This document shows, piece after piece, positions 33,540 to 45,705 of a stretch of DNA of 64,000 bases. Each line of letters opens with the position of its first letter. Positions within the stretch are counted from its first letter, which is position 1. The position numbers and the translations under genes were made by a program. This DNA comes from Apostichopus californicus (taxonomy: Eukaryota; Echinodermata; Holothuroidea; Aspidochirotida; Stichopodidae), in NCBI GenBank assembly GCA_020650975.1, contig JAIPMN010000179.1, positions 48,772 to 112,771 of the forward strand, in the 5' to 3' direction. Under the pieces are notes generated by a model. The model was not told the DNA's origin. It saw nothing but the letters and a program-made list of their open reading frames with translations, and did no database searches.

Positions 33540-36500
33540 ACAAAGTTTACAACTATTCCAGGTAGTTCAAGGTTAAAATTCGGCACTTTGAATGGAAAGA
33601 AAAAATCAGTTACTTCTTTTTCCCCTCCTTTCCTGCTCTCTTTCACAGAACATGCACAAAAACAAACATTCCTTCAGAATAAAGAAATTCCAGTAGTGTA
33701 AATGAGTCATATGTTCACATAAAGATCACTTTATAATAAGTACAAACAAATCAGTAAATAGGTAACTGCAAACTGAGCATAGTTTGGCTGTGGCTATTGG
33801 GAATCATTTTAAGACCAAGATGCAAACATGAATGGCAGGAAGGAAAATGCCTGAATTCAAGTACATCAAAAGGACAAGGGACAGGTGACGATTTGCCTAA
33901 TCACTTCTTTCAGTGAAAAGGGTCCTTTCCCCCCCCCCCCATTCTTCTCCCATGGACCCATTCTCCCTCCCCATAAAACCTTTCATTGGTGAGCTCAGTT
34001 CTTAATATTTATTCATAACCATGTCTCGTCTTAGTGACAGTGTCCCCCACCCTCCCACCCCCCCCCCCATTCTTAACAACTTAGTACTGTATTTACCCAA
34101 ATCAACTTTTTGGAAGAATAATCATATAAACCAATTTGGTATAATTACACATGTAAGTGATGAATACAAGTTATTTTTCTCTAGTGTCACAAGCTGAAAT
34201 AGGATGAAAGTATTACGTTTCTCTATTGTATGAGCAAGGTGGTACCTGAAACCAGTTACCGCCGTGTTCTGTCATGTCAATGCAGGTTCATTGCCATTTG
34301 AGGGTCATTCACCTCTCCTCTGTCTCTCTCCTCATGTACTGAGTTATTTCTCTGGTTTTTGTTTGGTATTCAGGGTGATGAAGGGAGACCAATCAACAGC
34401 ATGATATCATGACAGCTCAGGAATGACACCAGCCATTAATGTGTGGTGGGTAGCTAGACCAGCCTACATCAACATTTATGACGTGCAGCTATGACATCAT
34501 CATCTATGCATCATCTAACTTTCAAGCCCCTTAAACTAATAGTGGTGGTAGATTTCTTAAAAATCTTTTTTCTTTTTGAAATTTCCAGGGCTTCTTTGAA
34601 AACCCACAATAGCCTACTTTCTAAAGCAGGTAAACCATTACAGTAAATTACCACTAAACCAAAAGATGGTAGAAACAGCTTATCTACTCTGCAGGGATTT
34701 TACACTTGGTTTACATGATATTAAGTGGTTGGCTGTTTACCACCTGAAGTAGACCTCTCATGCAATTATGGGAATGAAGCAAAATAGCTGCCTCCTGGCA
34801 ATTCAAGCCTGTGTCTTCTAATCCTTCTACCTAAATAAGACAATACCACTTCTTATTAGAAAGTATATTTGGCCTAATTCTTTAAAAGCCACCCTTCATC
34901 AAGTGTTCATAAATCATCGTGTACCTCCACAATTTACCTACATAGAGCCTTTAAGTGAGGTCCCATCTTCTAGTACATACATACCAAGAAAGCAATTTGA
35001 TGGTGACTGCAATATATACGTTCCCTGAACTCAGATAAAACTTTTACTTCTTTTCTTTCTCCTGTGCTGTATTAAATACACAGATACCCCACGATGAAGT
35101 GGTGGCATCCGTGATCAATGCTTATTTGTGCAAGCAGTATTAAGTCAGGATTGCCAGATGGATATAGTCCACTTGAAAGTCAGGGATGGACAAATCAAGA
35201 ATGATGAGCTATTAAACAAAAACCGCAAGTATAGGAGTTATAATATATAGCCAACATAGCCAATTAAGTGAACACATTGTTTCCCCATATTGCTCATTTT
35301 TTAATCCTTTTAATTATGTTCATGTCTCTTGAAATAATAAGTTGTTTCCTAAGATGATTATAAACTGATACCCAGGGAGTTTCTAATACCAGCTCCCTGC
35401 TGTATCTTAAAGCAGTATATAGTATATTAATATATTGAGTCAAGATCTCCCCCCTCCACCCCCCCCCCACTTTGCCTAGTTTGGGATAATTACAAACTTG
35501 TGCAACAACTCACTGACAAACTATTTCCATCTGCTTCCTTAATAATAACCAGGTTGAGATGGAGGAATTAACAGAGCTCTAATGGAAAGTGATAGAGAGT
35601 TTGCTACAAATAACTTCTGAATCTGGACGGCTTTAATCAATTTTGTCCGAGCTACGTAAATACCGATCATAGCATAGATGTGGACAAAACTACATGTTAC
35701 AGTGTGGTACGGCAAATACTTGCAAACCAAAGAACTAAACAAATAGTGTTAAAAAAAAAGGACGACACATGTGTGATGACTGTAATCTGTGTAATGTTTG
35801 AAACTATCACTACGTCGCTTTAACAGAAGCTTAAAACAACACTTGCAAAAACTCATAACAGTTGTCAAAACCAATACAAGATTACTTGTCAATTTTTTTT
35901 TCCTTTTCCCTTTTACCTCTTCTTCTTCTTCTATTTTTTGTACAAAGGTCCTACAGTAGCCTTTTGTTCAATTAACTTAAAATCTGGTCAAAGCAACTCA
36001 ATAAAACAAAAATGGCTACTTTTGAAAGGTTTTCATGTCTAGATTTTAATATCCTGATTCCAATGGAGATTGGCACTCTTGCTAGGGTGAGAAATAACTG
36101 TAACCATTTAGAACCTTTTTGAATTCAATACCAAACGAGCCGATAAAGAGGCCCGCTTTATCTGTGCTCAATGGCTGCCCTCTAGAGACACAATTTGATT
36201 ATGTAGGAAAATAGAAGGATTAGAAGTTGAATCTATTATCGTTATGGAACTAAGTAGATTACCATATCAAATGCAGTGACTTATCTCCCATAAACGTGGG
36301 GTACTACCCAGGGTAAATTTCACAGCAACAGAGCTGGAATGAATCAAATCACTTAAGGATATATGTAGATTGAACAATTGCCGAGAAGTTGTAAAAGTTA
36401 TTTTTAAAAGTCCTCTGAGCCGCTTTCTACATTCTGTTGACAATGTTACCAAAATCTACTTTCTCTCTAAACAAGACATTAAACTGATCATGGGAAGACA

Positions 36501-37200
36501 CCGACCTAGATTGTTTTAGCATCAAGAATTTGCATCAAAGTTAATAAGTTTTAAAGAAGACCAAAACATCAGCCTGCTTACTTTTTCATCTACTGCTTTT
36601 AACACAGTACCAGAAGTGTCAGATCTAGTCTTCGAAATCTCAACATCCTATATTGATATATAAGTGGCAATAACCAGCACGTCACTTCAACGATATATAT
36701 ATATCTTAATTCCCACACCCAAACTTACTACAACAGAACTAACAACACTGACAGACAAAATTGTGAAATCAGATCTAAGATTTTCCTGGTTTCAAGTCAA
36801 GTGGACCATGCCACAAAATTGTGAGATTAGTGAAGTCCCTGAAGACACAAATTACAGACAAAGCAAACAAAACAACTTCCTGTCCTTAATTTGACCACAA
36901 ACCATCTCAAAAGGGACTAACCACATAATGGTCACTATATCAAACAGTTACGATAAACCACATGTTTATTGAAGAAACTTGTGACATCATCTAAACCTGA
37001 CCATCTAGGGTTTATTTTAATCTTAGACTTCTATTGAAGGCAATAAAGGACTACTGCAAGAATGCATTCAGTTTCCTTTGTCTCTGTTCAACACATCTAG
37101 GGCGGTGGCGAGCACAGACTTTTAAAAGTGGGAGGGCACGTCAAAATGTGAGTAACATATTTGAAGAAAAGGGGGGGGGAGATGATACAGAATGCAAGTA
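33540..37200. other. Noncoding stretch
   Basis: C runs near 33930, 34065 and 35458. On the minus strand 36582-36647 (66 nt) is open in phase 0, reads DVEISKTRSDTSGTVLKAVD plus EK and ends at a GTAAGC donor. Its acceptor (ATATCAATATAG) lacks a pyrimidine tract and its phase does not fit the exon ending at 39712. No gene called. Confidence 0.5.
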
Positions 37201-37204
37201 ATGC

Positions 37205-37447
37205 AAGAGCACGGAGTGTATAGCCTAGTGGTTAACGCCGGCGTCTCCCAATCATGAGATCCCCGGTTCGATTCCCGCCGACAGCAATGTTTGTCGTCTG
37301 GCAAGGGTGTTGTTCAATAACAACTTCCCGACATGGACGTTAAATGGATGTGTGCCGAGAGATTGGCTTCGGTCAGCTTGCGAGTCTAAAAGCCTCCATG
37401 GCTTCTTTCGCGAGTTCCTGCTTGCGGGAAGATCACATATACATACA

Positions 37448-37478
<31 letters not shown>

Positions 37479-37480
37479 TG
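37205..37480 (+). mobile_element. tRNA-derived SINE with CATA-repeat tail
   Basis: The head contains an RNA polymerase III A box TAGCCTAGTGG (37221-37231) and a perfect B box GGTTCGATTCC (37265-37275), spaced as in tRNA genes. The T-stem and acceptor stem do not pair fully, so it is not a functional tRNA. The body includes GTCTGGCAAGGGTGTTGTTC and CGACATGGACGTTAAATGG, similar in style to the conserved GGGACGTTAAA-type module of several invertebrate SINEs. The 3' end is a CATA microsatellite. Sequence at 37480-37560, including the hairpin GGGACGATGTCCC, may be an additional 3' part. No second copy was noticed here. Confidence 0.8.
37433..37477. repeat. CATA tetranucleotide repeat, about 11 units
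   Basis: An uninterrupted ACAT/CATA repeat that forms the tail of the SINE. It is likely to be length-polymorphic. Confidence 0.95.
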
Positions 37481-37570
37481 GTGGTATCTGGTCTACCCGG
37501 TGTCTGCCAGCATATAGAATCTCTGGTGGGGATCAATGGGACGATGTCCCCTGAAGCTTTGTAGTTTTCA

Positions 37571-39705
37571 TCGTTTCCAGGACAGATATTGATATCAGCT
37601 TCAAATTAGTTTTGGAGGTAGACACAAGAAAATTATAGTCAGTAGAAGACAAAAGAGTTATCTCCCTGCATTATTTTTCTTTGGACATTGCAAATTTCAT
37701 TTGGGGAAGGGGCAACCAGGGGAGCACAGTACACTTTTGGAAACAATCTCTACCCTCTTACCCTCCCCCCCACTCCTTGACAACACCACTTTCTGCTCCC
37801 TACATAATGGGAGTTAACAAGAAAGTGGATCAACCTAGGCACATTTCTATTACGAAAAAATTGTTCACTTTGGACTAGCTACAGGGAAAAAATTCAATTG
37901 TTCAAAGTCAAGACAGTAAGAATGGAGCGCATTAATTACGATAGGATTTCTGTGTCATCTAGATGCACCGTTGACTTCATTTGTATGGATTCTGCTTTAT
38001 GGAACAAACTCTTGGTGTACAATCGCAATTTCAGCTCTTGGGTTTTCATTGAATCTTCAAAGTATTTAAAGTTGTATGTTAAAGCATGAAAGATGACGCC
38101 CTACAGTAAGATCTATGGTCTAATTTGTCTATAGACAGTAAAGATTACAATCAAACAAAGTTTGTTGTTTGACCAATGGGTATGACATCATCTTGACCAC
38201 ACAGACCATGTGCAGCTTAGGGAGAGCACTAGAGTGATTACACAGATCCCTGACATAATATCTAGAGTCACTGAATATTTATTGAAACAAAAACATGTCA
38301 GACCCAGGGCTGCAAGCAAGCAACATGACTGGTTGTATTACCAAACATTGCAACCTCTAATGTATATACTAGGCTACTACTTCTTTTGAGCTCACGCCCT
38401 CTGGTAGGATCAACTAATCAAGCCATCCATGTTCGTGTTTGCTATGGAGTACACAAAGTATGGTGGAAATCTGTCCATTTCAAGATCAAGTCATTAGGCC
38501 TGCGACTAGTGAGGGATTATGACAGGATGAAAATACACTATACTTGGCCTTAGAGAGGTCATCAACACAGCCTCAAAATATGCTAGTTGTCAAATAAATG
38601 GTAATTTGTATTGAAAACTGAAAAATTTTAACTATCTAGTACTGCATGCTAAAGCAATTTCTTAACACACTGGAAAATTTATTTATCATTTATGTACGTT
38701 AACATGGACAGCTTTAATGTTGGGAATATCTCTGAGGATAGGAACCACCTGAAAGATATTTTTGAAACTTTCAGCAATTTTAGCAAAATTTCCAGCTGTA
38801 CTGATGACCTTTCCCCTTTGAAAAAATTGCACCTATTGTTGGTTATTTCACATGGTTTCTGTCAATTAAACAAGCATATGGGATTCAGTATCTTAATTTC
38901 TAATACTTTCAAGCCCTCCTTCAGCCCATTACACATCCCACCTGCCCCACAGTCCCCATCCCTTCCCCACCTCTGAATGGAACTTAATACATGATTGCTA
39001 CAATAAACTGCCTTCCATGATATAGCAACATGAAGGCGAAATACAAATTGTTTACCAAGATAAAACAATAGAAAATCGCTCATGCCTGCAATCTGACAGA
39101 GTTTTTCATTTTTTAATTACTTCCGTACATAAAGCTTGTTAATTACAGCACCATGTTAGAGCCAATACAACTTGATTTTGGAGTGTCCTTTGGCTGACGT
39201 CTTCAATTGCTTCGTCTCAAGGCCCTATCAATAACCAGAGAATCAACCAGGAGCTCTTATCAGAGGAGGTCATTGAGGTGCTAAGGAAACCATATTATGT
39301 TCTTACTGTACTACTTAGCACAACAAAAAACAAAGACATAGTAACAACAACTATCATAGAAGGACAGCCAAAAACTGAAAGGGCCCGGGGGGGGGAGGGG
39401 GAGGGAGAGGGAGAGGGAATATGGTAGGGCATATAGGTGGTACAGAGGTGAGATCTCATTTTTTTCATAACAAAGATATTATACCAGGGAAAAGATCAGA
39501 AGCTGATCATCCCTCTCCTCCTCCCCTCCCGCCAACCTCAATGTCTGGTGTATCAGGGCCTGATACTGCAAGAGATCACAGTCCCAGCTCTGGATCACAA
39601 ACACTGGTGTTCCATATTGCATTAAGGATCAAAGGTGATCCCAAACATGAGACGCATCAAAGCAGTACCCTTCCCCAAAATAACTTAAACTAATGACAGC
39701 TTAAT
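37571..39705. other. Noncoding stretch, start of the long minus-strand intron
   Basis: It lies immediately downstream of the donor at 39711 in minus-strand terms and is inferred to be intron. It holds a G/GA-rich tract at 39387-39418. A plus-strand frame at 39421-39693 has no splice or domain support. Confidence 0.55.
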
Positions 39706-39711
39706 TCTCAC

Positions 39712-39853
39712 CTTCATAAGCAATGACTTTTGTTCTGACTTGATCGCATTCTTCATCGCTTCGGTCTGTGTGCATTCCCGCCATTACGGTATGAATGTGC
39801 AGAGCCGCACAAACCACTGTTAAATACAAAATATTTCTCCTTATGTGCCCCAT
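39712..39853 (-). CDS. First coding exon of a secreted or surface protein (signal peptide)
   Basis: The ATG at 39853-39851 is in strong context (AAG ATG G), with an in-frame TAA nine bases upstream. It encodes 47 codons plus one base and ends at a donor, GAAG then GTGAGAA, at 39711. Residues 1-25 form a signal peptide: MGHIRR, a hydrophobic core NILYLTVVCAALHI, then cleavage predicted after VMA. The mature start is GMHTDRSDEECDQVRTKVIA and YE. The Cys-x-x-Val-Arg after a short leader resembles the first conserved cysteine of glypicans (CxxVR), and glypican genes often have very large early introns, but this is too little sequence to identify the family. The exon leaves phase 1. Further exons should lie at lower coordinates. 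Confidence 0.65.
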
Positions 39854-39967
39854 CTTAAATTATCCTCCAGGGATACTCCTGTAAATGATCTTCAAATGTT
39901 GTTGAATGGACTCTGGTTTACGACATAACTCCTTTCCGCTATCGCTAGAAGAAATAATTTCAGACGG
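39854..39967 (-). other. 5' UTR part of the signal-peptide exon, with splice acceptor
   Basis: The minus strand reads TTTCTCTTGTTTCTTTACAG immediately before base 39967, a textbook polypyrimidine tract plus AG (39969-39968). The 114 untranslated bases contain stops in the coding frame just before the ATG. This implies a noncoding first exon further upstream, within 39970-40700. Confidence 0.6.
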
Positions 39968-40149
39968 CTGTAAAGAAACAAGAGAAACAAATAAAGACCA
40001 ATGAGCTAATATCAAATCCCGTCTCTACCTTACATTTACAGTGAACAATATCACATTCAGTACATGGCTAGTTTGCAGCAAGCTAGTCGATCATTAAAGA
40101 TGATTTCAAGTTGTCAAACTAAGACACACACCAAACTTCTTCCACTCAC

Positions 40150-40730
40150 AAACAGTAAATTAATGGGATAACGAATATCTTTAACACTTCAAATGTATGC
40201 TAGTTCCAGAGCAAGTAAAACGAACCACACTGGTTTAACTTCCATCTTGATAACAGTCGTTGTTGATTAAAGTCTCAATACGTGTTTGCTGATGAATTTC
40301 GGAAAACAAACTTCCAGATGAAGCAGATTCAATGTTTCTTATTCTAAATGCACTCTGACCAGGTGGTTTAATGGAGAAAAGCTGTCGCAATCGAAAGAAA
40401 GAAATTTATTTTCTGTTGCCCTTATGGCTCAAACGATTTACTGTAAAATCACCACGATCGCCCATATCAGCATGTTCATTACACAAATGTTACCTATTTA
40501 TACTCGTATCGTCCACTTTTTTTACCCAATTTCACAGAGGAAACGTCTGAAAACACCTATTTATTCCTTGCAATGGAATAAAATGGCACAATTTCGCAAG
40601 CTACATCGATAAGACCGAAAAAAAAGATACTATTCAAGAGAATGGAGGCACGAAAGTGAAAGTAAGCCTAGACTGTAAACAAAACAGAGAGATATGATTT
40701 GGCGCATGATCTGTTGGGCGGGGCTGGCAA
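40150..40730 (-). promoter_or_regulatory. Putative promoter and noncoding first exon region
   Basis: This stretch has visibly more CpG than the surrounding DNA and ends in a GC box, GGGCGGGGC (40716-40724), a typical Sp1-type site. A minus-strand donor TTT then GTGAGTGG at 40149 could end exon 1, leaving an intron of about 180 bp before the acceptor at 39968. The transcription start is not identified. The GC box is strand-symmetric in effect, so divergent transcription is possible. Confidence 0.45.
40189..40245 (-). CDS. Possible upstream ORF, 18 codons
   Basis: ATG at 40245 in strong context (AAG ATG G) reads MEVKPVWFVLLALELAYI and stops at TGA. It lies in the inferred first exon, upstream of the main start. 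The peptide resembles a signal sequence but is closed by a stop and contains no splice donor that would fuse it to the main frame. If transcribed it would act as a uORF. Its presence in mRNA is inferred. Confidence 0.3.
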   Translation of the reverse strand: MEVKPVWFVLLALELAYI

Positions 40731-43700
40731 ATTTTGATTGAAGTTTGGAGAATCTACGGACCCGCAAAAAATCTGGCAAATTTTATCCAGCTCAAAATGT
40801 TAAACTCAATGAAAATAATGATTGTTAATGTGAAAATTGCATAGAACGGTGTTATTTTCACTGAGCTTTTAGGGCAGTAAGCTGGAAAGGTCGAAGTTAA
40901 AATTTGGCAAAAACACATTGAGACTTTATATGAATTGTGGAATACTTTGACAAAATGTTAAACTCAATGAAAAACATCGTACTGTCTTTTGTTTCCCATT
41001 ATCACTTACTGTGTGTACATATGTTTATAAAGGACCCAAGTTTGGATAATTTAGCAAATCACTACTAAATTTTCAAAAGTTACAGTACTGATACCAATTA
41101 CCAAAATAAAAAAAAATACATCAAGTAACACACACAGTTCAATTACTTTTCCAATGTTATGTTTTTCGTAATAACCTCTGATGTTGAAGAACAACAAAAG
41201 CAATTGCTATTTTATTCCTTGTATGACATCAGAGAGACGTAGATTACTGTATTTACCCAAATCTAATGTATACAGGATTTGTAAACAGGATTTGTACACA
41301 AGATTTGTATACAGTATTTATAGCCAAATGGTTCAGGCCAAGCACATTATGCTCCTTCATCGCACTGAGCGTTATGTCTATATACGCCATTGCGTGATAT
41401 GCCTGGGAGAAAAAACATACTGAGAGATTCTCATCCATCTAGCTAAATATTACAACTTTAATATAAATGCAGAATGGCTGCATGAATATAACCTTGCTAC
41501 AGTCGCCGTCTCTAGTGATAATAATGTATCAGTCTGAACTATACGAGACCTCTGATTGAAAATTTCCAGTCAGGCCAAGAATCTATAAATGCAATGATGT
41601 CACCCAAAAGAAATGCATCTTCATTTTAGTCGGCATTCTAGACGGAGCAAAATCAATATTCAGCATGTTTCTTTTTCAAATTCACTCATCGTATAAATAG
41701 TGCAAGTTTCTACCAAGTGCTGCGTTATAACCAGCTGAAACCACATTCTAAATGACGAGAGGATTACAACACTGTAGGTAAACACTGCTCTGTGCATGGT
41801 CAAGATGGTCTTGTAAATGCATTTTAACAAGAATTTGATATCCCCCCATCAAAAGCCTACAAAGTAAGGTATATATTTGGCTTCAAATTAACCAAATATG
41901 TGTTATCGCATCGGTATGTGCAAAATGACAAACGATACTGTTCATAAATACATTTTGGATTACTTTAGTTCATTTAAATCACATAAAAAAAAATCAAATA
42001 ATTAACTTTCACAAATTACATCAACTTCAACAGTTTGCATTTTTTGCAATTTGAAACTATATGTAAAATTACATGGTGTGTTACTCTTGAATCATGTGTG
42101 CCAAATTTGCTGTTACCACATTCCGTTGTTCATTTAGTTATAGACTGAGAAAATTCCAATAAATTACAATATTACATGGCAGTTACAAACCTAATTGCAA
42201 AATAAAGCTTGTATGTTTTTCCTATCTTGAACTCACAATATCTGTGTAAGATCATTCTGTAGGTGACAAACATACACTTTCTAATACATGACAAGTGTAG
42301 GTGTTGATGCATGCACAATTGCACACTACCCCATATCTATTACACAGAGCATATATCCATGAAGGACATTTATCCTTCAAACTGTATTTACATTTTATTG
42401 TCTAGAGAATATCCAAGAGAAAAACAAAACTCTCTAAAATTCTGGAATAGGAGAAAACCGACACCTCACTCTCCAGTCCATGGCTACTGTACAGTATCTT
42501 TCCTGTGATCTGCTTGGTTACCAATTGAAGTCTTTTAACCGAGCAGCATTTCAAGCATCACTTTTTGACTGGCTGCTAGCTAATAACTCCAACAATTTTA
42601 CCAAACATTTCTTGCAATTTAATTGCAAGATCAAAGCAGGCCTTTTCCCTGACCATTAAAGGTCTGCAGATACTGATGAACAACATTGTCCTAATCACTC
42701 TAAAAGACACTAGAAATCATGAAAATAGCTGCAACTCCCAACAATATCCATCGAAGATTAACCATTGTTTACAAGTCTTGTTATGAATAAACATTAGCTT
42801 ATTATGCACATTGATGATGTAAAGGGAGTGATGGCCTGATTTTCTGTTATGTTATTCCTTTGTTTTCACAACCTTTGTTCCAAGGACACCAAACACAAGT
42901 TTGTGACACATAGCAATTTTTTTTTTTAAATATTTTATTGTCTTCTTTGCAAAGAGGAACATCACATTCTTCCACTGATATATTTGGGCTTGTAATTAGG
43001 GGATAACTAATTAAGGCCTACAATAAGCAATTTGGATATAAGGCAACACTCCACGTCATAGTTTGCAAATGTTTAATTAGTTTCCCAGATTTATAAAAAA
43101 AAACAAATGTGTATATCTTGGAAACCAAAAGAGCTTTTCGAAAAATGTCAACAGATTTGAATGAGATTATCACACACAACAAATGTAATGAATATGGGCC
43201 AATTAGCTACTGTAGGTGTACGTAGTACTTATAAGCTAACTTTTATACTGATTGAGTAAAGGATTATTCACTCTGATATTGAACATTTTTTAAAGTTCAG
43301 CTAAGTAAAAACAAAGCATGCTCTGATTTTTATCCAATTATTATGAACATGAAGCATAGATCTGAGAACAGAATAATTTTTTTTTTTTAAAAGTGCAACT
43401 TAGAAAGCCTTGAAAATGTGTCGCCTTGTACGTCGTCATTCTAATGCTAAGGCTTGCTAAGCTGTAACTGAACTTTGTGGATCAATACGAATGTGAATCT
43501 AGAAGAGCACACCTGTTCACTTCAAATTCACATGTTGTACAACAGTTAACAACTTCCAATGATGTTCAACTTTTATCACAAAATAGGCAAACATAGGAAT
43601 CTAATGTTAACTTCACCACGACATTCAGATTTACATGCTCCCTTTTAGAGGTATAAAGTAAATTAAGCTAAAGGTTAATTTATGTTAATAACTTATGAGA

Positions 43701-45445
43701 AGTCAATAAATACTATATTGTAAGTTAATCATAAGTCAAGATTACAAATGAATTTTTCCTATCAAACATACGTAGACAAACTAGAGAAATTTAAGTGTCT
43801 CCGATAAAGTTGGGAAGTTGTAGCTTGCAGTTTAAACAAATTGTCCACTCTTGCTTCAGCAAGCTTGGCACTGAGATATAATCATTTCCAAAACAAATCC
43901 AATTACATGCAAAAGTGCAGGGGCTATTAGTACCTTTGCCAGGTTATTGCTCGAAATTGCAAAGCTTTTCACTGAATCTCGCCGATTCTCGGTTAAAAAT
44001 TTCTCTTCCTTGTGCATGGCCATCTTGAAAACCAAGACTAGAGGTCCTCTGATATTTGCCCATGGCATTGGTTAATTGATTCTATGAAGAGGTTTCCTGT
44101 TTAAGGGTTTTCTTTTATCTTCTTTCTATAACAACTTTTACCAATTTATCAAGGTCAGTTCTGGGTCAGATCAATCGAACCTTGCTTAGGCCCGCATAAA
44201 GATATTATTACACAGCAATGTGTACGTACCACGGCTGACCTATAAAGGTATCTGAAGTGGATTTTTCTGAACACAATAATCAAACCTCTACCTGAATAAC
44301 GTTGTAAAGGTAAAAATTCCAGGCTCCGGTGCAAATATTACCAGACAAAGATCCAGAGAGGGCTATGTGGGTGTACACCCCCCCCCCTTCCCCTTAATAA
44401 ACCTCACACAAAGAAAGTATTTTTCGTACAACCCTGCAATAAGACCTAATTTACACTATTTATAGTCTAAAAATGTCTCAGAATACACCATTTGATGTCT
44501 AATTTATTTTACTTTTGGGGAAGGGGGAGGATCACAGTCCCCTCTAGATTTCAGGTTTGAATGACCTCAAGACCACACCCTCTCCATTATAAACTTGCTG
44601 GTTACTCATACAGCCTAAGTTTCCATCATCTATAGGCTAGCTGCACCACAATATGTCACACACTGACTGTTATATGTGTATTAACCATCGAGACAGCTGT
44701 CAACACCAAATTATGATTCAGAATTAGGTAATGTACATTTCACTGTGGCATATTAATTGACTGCTGTTTCTCTTTATTCTTTTTTTTTTTTTTTACGATG
44801 ACATTTAATAGAGAGCAAACTGTGAAATTAGTATCAACCCAAGAACCTTCAAACAAATGACCTCTTCCAAGGAAATCAATTTATAATACTTCGTTAACCT
44901 TTGTTACCGAAAGGAAAAGAGGAAATGTCCATTATGATAACTCAAAGTTATCGGAACTTTTCGTGACAACGTAAAACCATTCCTCCACCGGGTCTATATG
45001 GACATCCCTTTGCCCTTTCCGAAGAAAATTAGAAGTTTTAATTAGTCAGTTATAGTGTCTCAGTCTGTGCAAATATATGGCAGTTATTTTTCGGTGTGAA
45101 TCACAAACTGAATGTGGCCTGTACCATGATTCAGGTCAGTGGCACCGTTTGCATTGAATGTTTCACATGCGATAAGCAGGATGAGACCATCAAACCTTGG
45201 ATCACAAATTATAGTTACTCGTTTTAATTGTCTGTCATCGTCGTTGAAATATTACTCTGAGAGGGTCAATTAGATTAAAGGAAACCCCTGCTTCCTAGAG
45301 AGGTAATAAGGTTGTGAGTTCAAGCTACCATTCCACGTGTAACTCCTGCTATGTAATTATAACATTACAGTCGCTATATATAGCAATTGTTATCATACTT
45401 TACAACTGGCCTTTAAAAACAAATCTTGGTTTTTGATTTATGACC
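40731..45445. other. Long noncoding stretch
   Basis: No supported gene. TACTGTATTTACCCAAATC near 41246 also occurs near 34084, a possible short repeat terminus. T runs occur near 42920, 43380 and 44780 and a C run near 44379. The segment 44900-45250 has somewhat higher CpG and could hold regulatory sequence, but nothing specific is recognised. Confidence 0.5.
41268..41320. repeat. 13-14-bp tandem repeat, four units
   Basis: Four consecutive units of the form ACAGGATTTGTA (variants ACAAGATTTGTA and ACAGTATTTATA). Confidence 0.75.
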
Positions 45446-45453
45446 CTTTAATC

Positions 45454-45697
45454 CAATGGTCCGAAAAACTATTGGTTGAGACCAACAAGTGGGTTGCAAT
45501 AATTTTCAGTGGGTCGCTGGATTGTTCCAGACATCTGAAAATTTATTCTACAGATTTCAGAGCTTGTTTTTCCAGAGTCCAAGCTAACTTTCATTCACTC
45601 TGAGCATCGATTCTGAGGGGTGGGGGGTCTGGTGGGGTGTGCTTCAGACGTCACAGAAATTCCTGGGAGGTAGGTCGTAATAGTTTGCAGACCGCAG
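45454..45697. mobile_element. Small hAT-like element with target duplication
   Basis: The left end CAATGGTCCGAAAAACTATT and the reverse complement of the right end CTGCGGTCTGCAAACTATT form imperfect inverted termini. Internal motifs GTGGGTTGCAA and GTGGGTCGCTG are typical of hAT nonautonomous elements. Flanking 8-mers CTTTAATC (45446-45453) and GTTCAATC (45698-45705) agree at six of eight positions, consistent with a decayed 8-bp target-site duplication. No transposase is present. Confidence 0.7.
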
Positions 45698-45705
45698 GTT
45701 CAATC

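Noticed and set aside
37209-37285. Functional tRNA gene
   Set aside because: A and B boxes are intact, but the T and acceptor stems do not pair properly and a SINE body and tail follow.
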